A DNA stretch of 37,012 nucleotides from Alistipes sp. (GCA_017624955.1 JAGAMA010000018.1:1-37012), one strand, 5' to 3'; shown: positions 16,310 to 23,934, numbered from the stretch's first letter. Numbers and translations are program-made. The notes: generated by a model from the sequence alone, not told the origin.

Positions 16310-16900
16310 ATGAAAAAGTGGATTATAACGCTGATGCTGGCACTCGGATGGAGTGCAGCGCAGGCACAAAGTGACACGACCGGCCTTGTGCGTGTCGATA
16401 GCGACGAAGTGGAGGTTTGGGTGCCCGACATGGCAAACACCGGCTCCAAGCAAGAGGCCAAGGCCAAAAAGCGAGGGCAAAAATATTACACCTTTGACGA
16501 GCTGATCGAAAAATATGGTTCGCGCGAGGGCTTTCGCTCGGTGATCTTCGGGCGCAAGATGATGCAGATGATGGCAGACCGCGTAAAGTCGGAGGATCGG
16601 GAGTTGAGCGACCTGCTGAAAGGCATCTACGCCATCAAGGCGATTTCGACCTCACAACCCTGCCCCGAGTTTGTTGCCGACATGAAGACCTGGCCCGAAA
16701 CGCGCATCCATGTCAGCCTGATTTCACAGGTCGAGCAGAATGGCCAATGGACATCGTGCTACCTGGTTGATGGCGGACGGTGGGAGCTCTCGACCTTCGT
16801 GCTGTTGAGTTACGGCGGTAAAGAGGAGACGGCGCTCCTGATTACGGGCTACTTCAGCGTGAAGGATATTTCGCGCCTGGCCTCGATCCGACCCAAATAA
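16310..16900 (+). CDS. DUF4252-like exported protein
   Basis: 196 residues with a signal peptide (about 1-19, ending AQAQ). The core runs from FDELIEKYGSREGFRSVIFGRKMMQMM to the C-terminal ETALLITGYFSVKDISRLASI, the arrangement seen in DUF4252 proteins (function unknown, often beside ECF sigma genes in Bacteroidota). It is the last gene of the operon, 12 bp after the barrel gene, and is closed by the terminator at 16901-16932. Confidence 0.82.
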   Translation: MKKWIITLMLALGWSAAQAQSDTTGLVRVDSDEVEVWVPDMANTGSKQEAKAKKRGQKYYTFDELIEKYGSREGFRSVIFGRKMMQMMADRVKSEDRELSDLLKGIYAIKAISTSQPCPEFVADMKTWPETRIHVSLISQVEQNGQWTSCYLVDGGRWELSTFVLLSYGGKEETALLITGYFSVKDISRLASIRPK

Positions 16901-16932
16901 AAAAGCGGGGTTGCTTTCACAACCCCGCTTTT
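16901..16932. terminator. Bidirectional terminator
   Basis: AAAAGCGGGGTTG (16901-16913) pairs perfectly with CAACCCCGCTTTT (16920-16932) around CTTTCA, serving the convergent DUF4252 and hpf genes. Confidence 0.9.
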
Positions 16933-16934
16933 TG

Positions 16935-17216
16935 TTATTCCTTGCGTTTTTCGATCTGACGCTTGATCGCGTCGATGGCAGTATCCACGGCCTCCTCAAA
17001 GGTTCGGGCCTGCGCTTCGGCGCGCATATCGCCTCCGGGTACGCGAAGAGTAATCACTGCGATTTTATTGCCTTTCTCGGCATCCTTTTCGAGCTTGAGC
17101 ACCACCTCGGCACTCGTAGGCTCTGCAAAACGCTCCAATTTAGCCATCTTGGCATTGATGAACTCGATCAGCTGCTTGCCGGCATCGAATTTTACGGATT
17201 GAATCTGTACGTCCAT
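16935..17216 (-). CDS. hpf: Ribosome hibernation-promoting factor (HPF/RaiA family)
   Basis: 93 residues from the ATG at 17214-17216 (MDVQIQSVKFD), the conserved N-terminus; the frame stays open to 17285 but that extension has no family resemblance. This is the short form with only the ribosome-binding domain: alternating strands and helices with AKMAKLERF, AEVVLKLEKDAE and the C-terminal TFEEAVDTAIDAIKRQIEKRKE. It binds the 30S decoding region and inactivates ribosomes in stationary phase. It lies downstream of xerC on the same strand, across a repeat element. Confidence 0.92.
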   Translation of the reverse strand: MDVQIQSVKFDAGKQLIEFINAKMAKLERFAEPTSAEVVLKLEKDAEKGNKIAVITLRVPGGDMRAEAQARTFEEAVDTAIDAIKRQIEKRKE

Positions 17217-17327
17217 AGCCTTTGTTTTTAATGGTTTAACTTCGGTTGCAGGCCCCATCACCTGCTTTATTAAGCTATCAGCCATCAGCAGTCAGCTATC
17301 AGCTTTTAGCCATTTTGAATTCTAATT
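17217..17327 (-). other. Spacer upstream of hpf with short repeats
   Basis: No gene. It contains two copies of AGCTATCAGC (17273-17282, 17294-17303) and a possible GCAGG/CCTGC hairpin. No clear TAnnTTTG box for hpf was found. Confidence 0.4.
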
Positions 17328-17490
17328 CTCTTTAACCCACCTTCGGTGGCTTGACTTTACGCTTTACGTTTCCTCCTCGCGGCTTGGCAAAACCCAAACG
17401 AGTTTGGTTTTGCTCTCGCTCCGCAGCGTCGGTTGCTCCGGCTCGGCATCACGCATGCGTGTGCGCTCGCCTTAATCGCAAAGTTATCTC
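17328..17490 (-). repeat. Dispersed two-hairpin element, copy C, interrupted
   Basis: Inverted copy of the element at 70-156 and 19096-19182. Matching parts are 17328-17358 (with CCACC-TTC-GGTGG) and 17435-17490 (with the palindrome CACGCATGCGTG). About 76 bp of unrelated sequence (17359-17434) splits them and carries its own hairpin (GCAAAACCCAAAC / GTTTGGTTTTGC). In the minus-strand direction the element follows the xerC stop and a purine-rich tract. Confidence 0.75.
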
Positions 17491-17522
17491 TTTCCTCTCT
17501 CCTATTTCCTCTTTCCTCTCGC
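17491..17522 (-). repeat. Purine-rich tract after xerC
   Basis: Reads as GAGGAAAGAGG-type units on the minus strand between the xerC stop codon and copy C. Confidence 0.6.
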
Positions 17523-17523
17523 T

Positions 17524-18462
17524 TCACTCCTCCCGCTCGCGGGGGTGGGCCGTGGCATAGACCTCCCGAAGGCGGGCAATGCTGTTGTGGGTATAGACCT
17601 GCGTCGATTGCAGGGAGCTATGCCCCATGAGTTGCTGAATCTCGCGTAGGTCGGCACCCCCGTTCATCAGGTGGGTGGCGAAGGTGTGTCGCAAGACGTG
17701 GGGGCTCTTCTTCCCCTTCACATCCCCCTCGGTTAAGGTCGCCTGCACCACGCGGTAGACCTTCGATCGGGAGATTCGAACTCCTCGGCAGGTTAAAAAT
17801 AGTGCTTTTTCTCCACTTTTGCAAATTTGTTGCCGCTCAATTTCGGCACGGTAGGCAGCAATTTTTTCGGCCACGGGCTTCAGGATCGGCACAAGTCGCT
17901 CTTTATCACCCTTTCCCACTACGCGGAGCGAGCTCAGATCGGCCGAAAAATCATCCATGTCAATTGCGAGCAATTCGGCCAGACGCAACCCCGTGGTGTA
18001 GAAGAGCAGGATGATGAGCCGATCGCGCTGTGTCTCGTGATCGACCCCTTCCGAGGGGGCGAAGCACTCCTCGACGAGTTGCTGCATGCGGCTCTCGGGG
18101 ACAAACGAGGGGAGGCGACGACCGGTGCGCAGCGCAGGCAGCAGGTAGGCGGGATCGCGCTCGATGATGCCGCGCCGATGCAGAAACCGAAAGTAGGCCC
18201 TGAGCGACGACAGTTCGCGGTTAAGCGAGGAGGCCTTGATCTTGACGGGGTGGTCGGCCGTCGATTTGCCGTGCCCCGTTTCGCTGCGATCGACGATCCA
18301 TTCGCGCAGGTGCTCCTTGGTGACCTTCGCAGGGTCGTAGTTCTCTCCGGCCGTTTCGCTCCACCACGCGATAAAACACTCCACATCGTGGCGGTAGTTG
18401 CGCACGGTGAGGGGCGAGTAGCGCCGTTCGGTGGCGAGGTATCGGATAAAGTCGTCGAGCAT
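17524..18462 (-). CDS. xerC: Tyrosine recombinase, XerC/XerD type
   Basis: 312 residues from the ATG at 18460-18462; a start at 18480 is excluded because the -7 box at 18469-18476 lies inside it. The N-terminal SAM-like core-binding domain (about 1-95) begins LDDFIRYLATERRYSPLTVRNY. The catalytic domain has Arg160 (TTGLRLAELL), Lys184 (VGKGDKE), His255/Arg258 (HVLRHTFATH), His281 (MGHSSLQ) and nucleophile Tyr290 (QVYTH), so all active-site residues are present. Such proteins resolve chromosome dimers; XerC versus XerD cannot be settled by eye. The position next to hpf is typical of the housekeeping copy rather than a mobile integrase. Confidence 0.92.
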   Translation of the reverse strand: MLDDFIRYLATERRYSPLTVRNYRHDVECFIAWWSETAGENYDPAKVTKEHLREWIVDRSETGHGKSTADHPVKIKASSLNRELSSLRAYFRFLHRRGIIERDPAYLLPALRTGRRLPSFVPESRMQQLVEECFAPSEGVDHETQRDRLIILLFYTTGLRLAELLAIDMDDFSADLSSLRVVGKGDKERLVPILKPVAEKIAAYRAEIERQQICKSGEKALFLTCRGVRISRSKVYRVVQATLTEGDVKGKKSPHVLRHTFATHLMNGGADLREIQQLMGHSSLQSTQVYTHNSIARLREVYATAHPREREE

Positions 18463-18468
18463 CGAAGA

Positions 18469-18476
18469 CAAAGTTA
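18469..18476 (-). promoter_or_regulatory. -7 box for xerC
   Basis: CAAAGTTA on the plus strand reads TAACTTTG toward xerC, only 6 bp before the ATG, implying a very short leader or a leaderless mRNA. Confidence 0.55.
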
Positions 18477-18488
18477 GCAAAAAATTTG

Positions 18489-18496
18489 TACCTTTG
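18489..18496 (+). promoter_or_regulatory. -7 box for the flavin reductase gene
   Basis: TACCTTTG, 21 bp before the ATG at 18518; divergent from the xerC box only 12 bp away. Confidence 0.65.
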
Positions 18497-18517
18497 TTCT
18501 ATAAACCACGAAAGAGT

Positions 18518-19102
18518 ATGACGACATCACGCGAAGATTTCAAGCCCGGAACCCTGATTTACCCCCTGCCTGCCGTGCTGGTGAGCTGCGGCGAGACGGA
18601 GGAGGAGAAGAACCTCCTGACAGTGGCCTGGACGGGAACCATCTGCTCCGATCCGGCGATGTGCTACATCTCGGTACGCAAGGAGCGCCACTCGCACGCC
18701 ATTCTGAAGCGCACGGGGGAGTTTGTCATCAACCTCACGACCCGCGCCCTGTGCCGTGCCACGGATTGGTGTGGTGTGCGTTCGGGCCGCGACTACGACA
18801 AGTTTAAGGAGATGAATCTCACACCCCTCTGGGCCAAGCATGTGAAGGCTCCGCTAGTGGCCGAGTCGCCCGTAGCGATCGAGTGCCGCGTGAAGCAGGT
18901 CTTGGAGCTGGGTACGCATGACATGTTCATCGCCGAGGTGGTGGGCATCGAGGTCGATCCGCAGTATATCAACCCCGAGACGGGTAAGTTCGAGCTGGAA
19001 CGCGCCGACCTGGTGGCCTACTCGCACGGGGAGTACTACACACTGGGCGAGAAGATCGGTACGTTCGGCTACTCGGTCAGAAAGAAGAGAAGAAAGAGAT
19101 AA
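18518..19102 (+). CDS. Flavin reductase family (flavoredoxin-like) protein
   Basis: 194 residues from the ATG at 18518, chosen because the promoter box lies at 18489-18496. The split-barrel FMN-binding fold shows PLPAVLVSCG, NLLTVAWTGTICSDPAMCYISVRKERHSH, GEFVINLTTR and the Cys-containing ATDWCGVRSGRDYDKF; the C-terminal half has VECRV-like AIECRVKQVLELGTHDMFIAEVV. It binds FMN and may reduce flavin or transfer electrons; the partner is unknown. The last residues KKRRKR are encoded by the purine-rich tract, and the stop TAA (19100-19102) lies inside the dispersed element (GAGATAAC), so the repeat supplies this gene's C-terminus and stop codon. Confidence 0.9.
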   Translation: MTTSREDFKPGTLIYPLPAVLVSCGETEEEKNLLTVAWTGTICSDPAMCYISVRKERHSHAILKRTGEFVINLTTRALCRATDWCGVRSGRDYDKFKEMNLTPLWAKHVKAPLVAESPVAIECRVKQVLELGTHDMFIAEVVGIEVDPQYINPETGKFELERADLVAYSHGEYYTLGEKIGTFGYSVRKKRRKR

Positions 19103-19182
19103 CTTTGCGATTAAGGCGAGTGCACACGCATGCGTGATGCCGAGCCGAAGCAAAGTCAAGCCACCGAAGGTGGGTTAAAGAG
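19096..19182 (+). repeat. Dispersed 87-bp two-hairpin element, copy B
   Basis: Same length and order as copy A (70-156). It contains the perfect palindrome CACGCATGCGTG and the hairpin CCACC-GAA-GGTGG. It overlaps the 3' end of the flavin reductase gene, in the same orientation. A further purine-rich stretch follows (19183-19205). Confidence 0.8.
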
Positions 19183-19215
19183 CCAAGAGCGAAGAGGAAA
19201 GAGATAGAACGGGAG

Positions 19216-19254
19216 CTAAAGGGGGCTAAAGGATACTAAAGGTAACTAAAGGAG
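19216..19254 (+). repeat. 10-bp-period tandem array
   Basis: Four units of CTAAAGGnnn start at 19216, 19226, 19236 and 19246. The same period occurs at 30130-30169 and, inverted, at 203-252. Confidence 0.7.
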
Positions 19255-19284
19255 AAGCGGTCGTGATCTGACGACCGCTTTTCA
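19255..19284 (+). terminator. Intrinsic terminator 1 after the flavin reductase
   Basis: AAGCGGTCGT (19255-19264) pairs with ACGACCGCTT (19271-19280) around GATCTG, followed by TTC. The same right arm recurs at 19337-19346 with a longer T-run. Confidence 0.7.
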
Positions 19285-19295
19285 TTTTAGGCGAG

Positions 19296-19316
19296 GCCGG
19301 CTAAGAGCCGGCTTTT
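19296..19316 (+). terminator. Intrinsic terminator 2
   Basis: GCCGGCT / AGCCGGC with loop AAG, followed by TTTT. Confidence 0.6.
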
Positions 19317-19366
19317 GTGATTGGGTAGTAAGTACCACGACCGCTTTTTTCTGTCAAACTCTACAC

Positions 19367-19394
19367 AAAGGCCCGTTCTTAACGGGCTTTTTTG
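19367..19394 (+). terminator. Intrinsic terminator 3
   Basis: GCCCGTT (19371-19377) pairs with AACGGGC (19381-19387) around CTT, with a run of seven T. It reads in the plus direction and is preceded by A-rich sequence. Confidence 0.75.
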
Positions 19395-19428
19395 ATTTTA
19401 GAGGAGCAGATTTTGTGCTTCGTGAAGT

Positions 19429-19498
19429 AAGCCCCGGATGGGTAGTACTTGACGTACGTCCCATTCGGGGCTTGCGAGGGAAGTGCGGAAGGTTCCGC
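19429..19498. other. Further hairpins in the same spacer
   Basis: AAGCCCCGGATGGG (19429-19442) and CCCATTCGGGGCTT (19460-19473) form a 14-bp stem with one G-T pair; its loop contains GACGTACGTC. A second stem TGCGGAA/TTCCGCA follows at about 19483-19498. On the minus strand they lie just after the polyprenyl synthetase stop and may serve as its 3' structure, but no T-run follows in that direction. Confidence 0.55.
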
Positions 19499-19515
19499 AT
19501 AAAATGGAAAAGCCT

Positions 19516-20505
19516 CTATTTGTTGCGTTCGGCAACAAAACTGCAGAGATGTACCAGAGACGTTCGGTAGGAGGTGTCGTCATACTCGGAGAGGAGCTGG
19601 ACGGCGCGGGCGATGTAGCCCTGCATGACGGCCTGGGCCTCGTGGAGTCCACCCTCGTCGATGACGATGCGCTGCATCTCCTCTACGGCCTCCTCGTCGT
19701 TATGACAAGCCTTGAGGCGCTCGAGCAGATAGGCACGGCGTTTGTCGTCGGCCTTATCGAGAATCACGAGCAGGGGCAGGGTGATCTTTCCCTCGCGCAG
19801 GTCGTTACCCAGGGGCTTACCCGTGGCTGCCGAGGGGGAGTAGTCGAGGATGTCGTCCTGAATCTGGAAGGCCATGCCGAGCGCCTCGCCAAAGCGGCGC
19901 ATGGTGGTCACCTTGTCGCGCGTAGCCCCCACGGCCAGGGCACCCGACGAGGCGCTGACACCGAGCAGGCAGGCGGTCTTCTTGTAGATGATGTCGAGGT
20001 AGGTGCGGCGCGTCATGTTCTGCTTCGATACACAATCGTCCTGCAGGAGCTCGCCCTCACAAAGGGTTGCCATGCGGCCGCAGATGTGCGACACGAGGTC
20101 GAACTGACCGCTCTCGAGGCCGATGGCCATGTTGCGGGCCAGGATATAATCGCCGAGCAGGACCGCCTTGCGCGACTGCCACAGGGCGTTGGCCGAGGGG
20201 CGGCCACGGCGCTCATCGGCCTCGTCGATCACATCGTCGTGGATGAGCGAGGCGGTGTGGATCATCTCGACAAGCATCGCCGCCAGCGAGACACGCTGAC
20301 CGCCTGCAGCACCCGAGGTACGCGCATTCATGGCGGCCGAGAGGGCTACAAGCAGGGGGCGCACCCCCTTACCACGCGACGAGAGGGCGTGGTGCAGCAT
20401 CTCATTCAGCAGGTCGCCGTCAGCCGTAAACTGACGTTCGAGGAAGGCCTCATAGGCTTCCAACTCCTTCGTGACGGGTTGGCGTATGGCATCGAGTGTG
20501 ATCAT
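19516..20505 (-). CDS. Polyprenyl diphosphate synthase
   Basis: 329 residues. A trans-type isoprenyl diphosphate synthase that extends prenyl chains with isopentenyl diphosphate, probably for the menaquinone side chain. The first Asp-rich motif is DDVID (Asp90, 91, 94) within LIHDDVIDEADERRG; the second is DDILD (Asp217, 218, 221) within FQIQDDILDY. The RGKGVRP motif (44-50) binds substrate. Sequence and length suit a medium- to long-chain enzyme (IspB-like); the exact product length cannot be read by eye. It has its own -7 box (20531-20538), divergent from the YfhO gene. Confidence 0.93.
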   Translation of the reverse strand: MITLDAIRQPVTKELEAYEAFLERQFTADGDLLNEMLHHALSSRGKGVRPLLVALSAAMNARTSGAAGGQRVSLAAMLVEMIHTASLIHDDVIDEADERRGRPSANALWQSRKAVLLGDYILARNMAIGLESGQFDLVSHICGRMATLCEGELLQDDCVSKQNMTRRTYLDIIYKKTACLLGVSASSGALAVGATRDKVTTMRRFGEALGMAFQIQDDILDYSPSAATGKPLGNDLREGKITLPLLVILDKADDKRRAYLLERLKACHNDEEAVEEMQRIVIDEGGLHEAQAVMQGYIARAVQLLSEYDDTSYRTSLVHLCSFVAERNK

Positions 20506-20530
20506 GGCTGTTTAATCTTCAACAACAATG

Positions 20531-20538
20531 CAAAGATA
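20531..20538 (-). promoter_or_regulatory. -7 box for polyprenyl synthase
   Basis: CAAAGATA on the plus strand reads TATCTTTG toward the gene, 25 bp before the ATG. Confidence 0.7.
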
Positions 20539-20581
20539 GGCATTTTCTCGGAGGTTTTGCCCTTGTATACCGTTTTTTTCG

Positions 20582-20589
20582 TACCTTTG
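20582..20589 (+). promoter_or_regulatory. -7 box for the YfhO gene
   Basis: TACCTTTG, 20 bp before the ATG at 20610. Confidence 0.65.
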
Positions 20590-20609
20590 AGGTGCTTTAG
20601 CAAAGATTT

Positions 20610-23084
20610 ATGGAACGACTGAACTCTTTACTTCCCCGCCTGGTGCCTACGGCCATTTCCGTAGTGCTCTTTTTTGTGGTTTCGGCCCTCTACTTCGCTC
20701 CGCAATTCGGGGGCGACAAGCTCGCTGCACACGACACGGTGCAGTACGAGGGCATGGCCCAAGAGATCAAGCAGACCCGCGCCGAGACGGGCGAAGATCC
20801 GCAATGGACGGGAGCCATGTTTGGCGGCATGCCGGCCTACCTGATCGACGTGAGCTACCCCTCGCAACTTGTCGTGCAGACGATCGGCCGCGTGAAGAAT
20901 GTGATGGACACGCCCGCCGCCTTTATTTTCTTTGCCATGGTGGCCATGTGGCTCATGCTGCGCATCTTGAAGATCGACCCCTGGTTGGCGATTCCTCCGG
21001 CACTGGCCTACGGCCTTTCGACCTACTTCCTGCTCATCATCGGCGCGGGCCATGTGACCAAGATGTGGGCGATGGTCTGGGCACCGCTCATGATGGGCGG
21101 CGCATGGATGGCCCTGCGCGGACGGATGTGGCCGGGTGTGGCGCTGACGGCCGTGGCGGCCTCGCTCGAGATTGGTGCCAACCATCCGCAAATCACCTAC
21201 TACTTCCTGATGGCGATGGGTGCATTCTGGCTCAGCGAGCTATGGTTTGCCGTGAAGGGCAAGCGCATCGCGGATTTCGCACGGCGCACTGCCTGGTTGG
21301 CCGTAGCGGGCGTGGTGGCTCTGTTGTCGAACCTTGCACCCCTCTACTATACGATGCAGCACACCCCCGACACGATTCGTGGCGGCTCGGAGCTGGCAGC
21401 CGAAAGCGATGCTCCGCAATCGGGTCTTGATTTGGAGTATGCCACAGCGTGGAGCTACGGCAAGGCGGAGAGCTGGAACATGCTGATTCCCGACTTTGCA
21501 GGGCGCGACTCGGGGCATAGCTTCTCCTCGGACGGCGAGGTAGCAGCCGTAGCCAACGAGCTGGGGCTCAATGGCCTGGCCGAGCAACTGCCCACCTATT
21601 GGGGCGGGCAGCCCTTCACGGCAGGTCCCACCTACCTCGGTGCTGCAGCCCTTTTCCTGGCTGTTTTAGGATTGATCCTCTGCGAGGGGCGCAACCGTTG
21701 GTGGATGGTCGCCATCACGCTGTTGATGTTGCTCCTGGCCTGGGGTCGCAACCTGATGGGGTTCACGGAGTTCTTCTTCAACTACCTGCCCGGTTACAAC
21801 AAGTTCCGCACCGTCTCGATGACCCTGACGGTGGTGCAGTGGATCGTGCCCCTCATGGGTGCGTTGGCCCTCGGTGAGCTGATCCGCACCGATCGCGCGA
21901 AGCAGCTCACGCGGAAAAGCGTGGCCTGGGCGGCAGGTATCACGGGTGGCCTTTGCCTGGTGATGATTCTCCTGGGTGGCTCGCTCTTCTCGTTTGGCGA
22001 GCAGGAGGCCTCGGAACTGATGACAGGCTACATGCGCGAAATCTTCGCCGCGAACAACCTCCAGAGCTACATCGACCGCGGCATGGACCTCGAGTGGGGC
22101 GAGATGCTCGCTTCGGCCATGGTGGCGGAGCGTATCTCGATGATGCAGGCCGATGCTTGGCGTTCGCTCGTGATGGTGGTGCTGGCGGCAGTGGCCGTGC
22201 TGCTCTTCGTGGGCGGGAAGATCAACAGCATCGCCTTAGGCGGTTCGTTGGCCGTGGTGATGCTGATCGACCTCGTACCCGTCGATCTGCGCTTCCTTTC
22301 GCACGACGATTTCGTCTCGCCGGCCCGTCGCAAAATCGCCATGACGGAGGCCGACCGCGCCATTCTGCAGGATCGAGAGCCGGGCTACCGCGTGCTGAAC
22401 CTCACCGTAAGCCCCTTCAACGATGCTTCGACCTCCTACTTCCACCGCTCGGTGGGTGGCTACCACGGTGCGAAGCTCGCCCGCTACCAAGACCTGATCG
22501 ATCGCTACCTCTCGCAGGCTGACGGTGCTGTGCTCGACATGCTCAACACGCGCTACCTGATTGTGCGTGGCGAGGGCGGAAAGCCCGAGCCGCGTCTGCG
22601 CACGACGGCCTACGGCCCGGCCTGGTTTGTCGAGGAGGTGAGCTACGCCCCGACCGCAGCGAGTGAGATCGAGCTGCTCGGACAGGTGGATCTGAAACAG
22701 ACGGCGATCGTGGCCGGCAAGGATGGGGCGAAGATCTCGACCCCCGTCACCGAGGCGGCCGAACGCACGATCACGATGACCGACTATCGTCCCCACTACC
22801 AGCGCTACACCTACTCCACCCCCACCGATGCCGTAGCCATCTTCTCGGAGATCTACTACGACAAGGGATGGAAGGCCTACATCGACGGCAAGGAGGCTCC
22901 CTACTTCCGTGCCGACTATGTGCTGCGCGGCATGCAGCTGCCCGCAGGCCAACACACCGTCGAGTGGCGTTTCCATGCACCGAATTGGGGGCTCATCTCC
23001 ACCATCACGGGCGTTGCCTCGGCCCTGATTCTGCTGGGCGGCGCGGCAGCCCTATGGTTTGCCCTGCGACGAAAGGAGGAGTAA
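20610..23084 (+). CDS. YfhO family multi-spanning membrane protein
   Basis: 824 residues. An N-terminal helix (about 10-30) leads to the conserved extracytoplasmic loop HDTVQYEGMAQEIKQTRAETGEDPQWTGAMFGGMPAY, then a block of about ten membrane helices (to about 460), further helices near 515-550, a large soluble C-terminal domain, and a final helix (about 796-817). This is the YfhO layout with GT-C-like topology. Relatives in Firmicutes are linked to glycosylation of lipoteichoic acid; the role in Bacteroidota is not established, though a lipid-linked sugar transferase is likely (inference). It is monocistronic, ending in a strong terminator. Confidence 0.88.
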   Translation: MERLNSLLPRLVPTAISVVLFFVVSALYFAPQFGGDKLAAHDTVQYEGMAQEIKQTRAETGEDPQWTGAMFGGMPAYLIDVSYPSQLVVQTIGRVKNVMDTPAAFIFFAMVAMWLMLRILKIDPWLAIPPALAYGLSTYFLLIIGAGHVTKMWAMVWAPLMMGGAWMALRGRMWPGVALTAVAASLEIGANHPQITYYFLMAMGAFWLSELWFAVKGKRIADFARRTAWLAVAGVVALLSNLAPLYYTMQHTPDTIRGGSELAAESDAPQSGLDLEYATAWSYGKAESWNMLIPDFAGRDSGHSFSSDGEVAAVANELGLNGLAEQLPTYWGGQPFTAGPTYLGAAALFLAVLGLILCEGRNRWWMVAITLLMLLLAWGRNLMGFTEFFFNYLPGYNKFRTVSMTLTVVQWIVPLMGALALGELIRTDRAKQLTRKSVAWAAGITGGLCLVMILLGGSLFSFGEQEASELMTGYMREIFAANNLQSYIDRGMDLEWGEMLASAMVAERISMMQADAWRSLVMVVLAAVAVLLFVGGKINSIALGGSLAVVMLIDLVPVDLRFLSHDDFVSPARRKIAMTEADRAILQDREPGYRVLNLTVSPFNDASTSYFHRSVGGYHGAKLARYQDLIDRYLSQADGAVLDMLNTRYLIVRGEGGKPEPRLRTTAYGPAWFVEEVSYAPTAASEIELLGQVDLKQTAIVAGKDGAKISTPVTEAAERTITMTDYRPHYQRYTYSTPTDAVAIFSEIYYDKGWKAYIDGKEAPYFRADYVLRGMQLPAGQHTVEWRFHAPNWGLISTITGVASALILLGGAAALWFALRRKEE

Positions 23085-23118
23085 CAAAAAAACGAGGGTC
23101 AGCCCCTCGTTTTTTGTT
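23083..23118. terminator. Bidirectional terminator after YfhO gene
   Basis: AACAAAAAAACGAGGG pairs with CCCTCGTTTTTTGTT with a short loop (one-base slip in the A/T part). It starts at the stop codon and also faces the convergent surE. Confidence 0.85.
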
Positions 23119-23138
23119 AAGTGGAAAGAGATTCGCTC

Positions 23139-23915
23139 CTACTCTTTGATGATTCGTTTCAGGTACTGCATCCGTGCATAGTCGGTCAAATCCACCTGCA
23201 CGGGCACGACTGCCACATAGCCGTTGGCCAAGGCCCACTCGTCGGTATCTTCGGCCGTCGGCTCCTGGTTTACGAACTCGCCCGTGAGCCAGAAATAGGC
23301 GCGATGATGGGGATCCTCACGGCGGTAGAACTCCTCCCGCCAATACCCCTTCGTCTGGCGGCAGATGCGGATGCCCTTGATCTCCTCGGGACGAGCCACG
23401 GGGACATTGACATTGAGACACAACGGCAACTCCGGCTCCGACTCCAGCACCCCGCGCACAACCTCCGTGCAATACTTCACGGCCGCCTCGAAATCGGCAT
23501 CGAGGTCGTGATCCGTCAGCGAGAGACCGATCGACGGGCAACCATAGAAGCTACCCTCAATCGCCGCGCCCATCGTGCCCGAATAGAGGACATTGACCGC
23601 CGCATTCGAGCCGTGGTTGATACCCGAGAGCACCAGATCGACCTTGCGGTCTGTCAAGAGGTAGTCGAAGGCCATCTTTACGCAATCGACCGGCGTACCC
23701 GAGAAGGAGTAGATCTCCACACCGGGCTCCTCGTGCTGCTTCTTCAGGAACAAGGGTTTATACATCGTAATCGCCTGGCTCATGCCGCTCTGCGTTACCT
23801 CGGGCGCAATGGCAATCACACGACCAAAGGGGCGTGCCACCTCAATCGCGGCGCGGAGGCCCTTGGCATTGTAGCCGTCGTCGTTCGTGACCAAGATCAA
23901 TCGTTCGTTCTTCAT
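23139..23915 (-). CDS. surE: 5'/3'-nucleotidase SurE
   Basis: 258 residues from the ATG at 23913-23915; the upstream in-frame extension precedes the conserved N-terminus. SurE dephosphorylates nucleoside 5'- and 3'-monophosphates with a divalent metal. Visible motifs: LVTNDDGYNAKG with metal-binding Asp12-Asp13, PEVTQSGMSQAIT, YSFSGTPVDCVKMA and LVLSGINHGSNAAVNVLYSGTMGAAIEG, with the Ser and Asn ligands. The family-typical C-terminus VPVQVDLTDYARMQYLK is intact. The promoter box is at 23935-23942. Confidence 0.95.
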   Translation of the reverse strand: MKNERLILVTNDDGYNAKGLRAAIEVARPFGRVIAIAPEVTQSGMSQAITMYKPLFLKKQHEEPGVEIYSFSGTPVDCVKMAFDYLLTDRKVDLVLSGINHGSNAAVNVLYSGTMGAAIEGSFYGCPSIGLSLTDHDLDADFEAAVKYCTEVVRGVLESEPELPLCLNVNVPVARPEEIKGIRICRQTKGYWREEFYRREDPHHRAYFWLTGEFVNQEPTAEDTDEWALANGYVAVVPVQVDLTDYARMQYLKRIIKE

Positions 23916-23934
23916 CGCATATCGTATTTGAGCG

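Noticed and set aside
17217-17285. N-terminal extension of HPF
   Set aside because: The 23 extra residues read through repeat-containing spacer; the conserved domain starts at the ATG at 17214-17216.
17524-18462. Tyrosine recombinase as integrase of a mobile element
   Set aside because: The neighbours are housekeeping genes, no attachment-site tRNA or cargo is seen, and the protein resembles XerC/XerD; treated as chromosomal.
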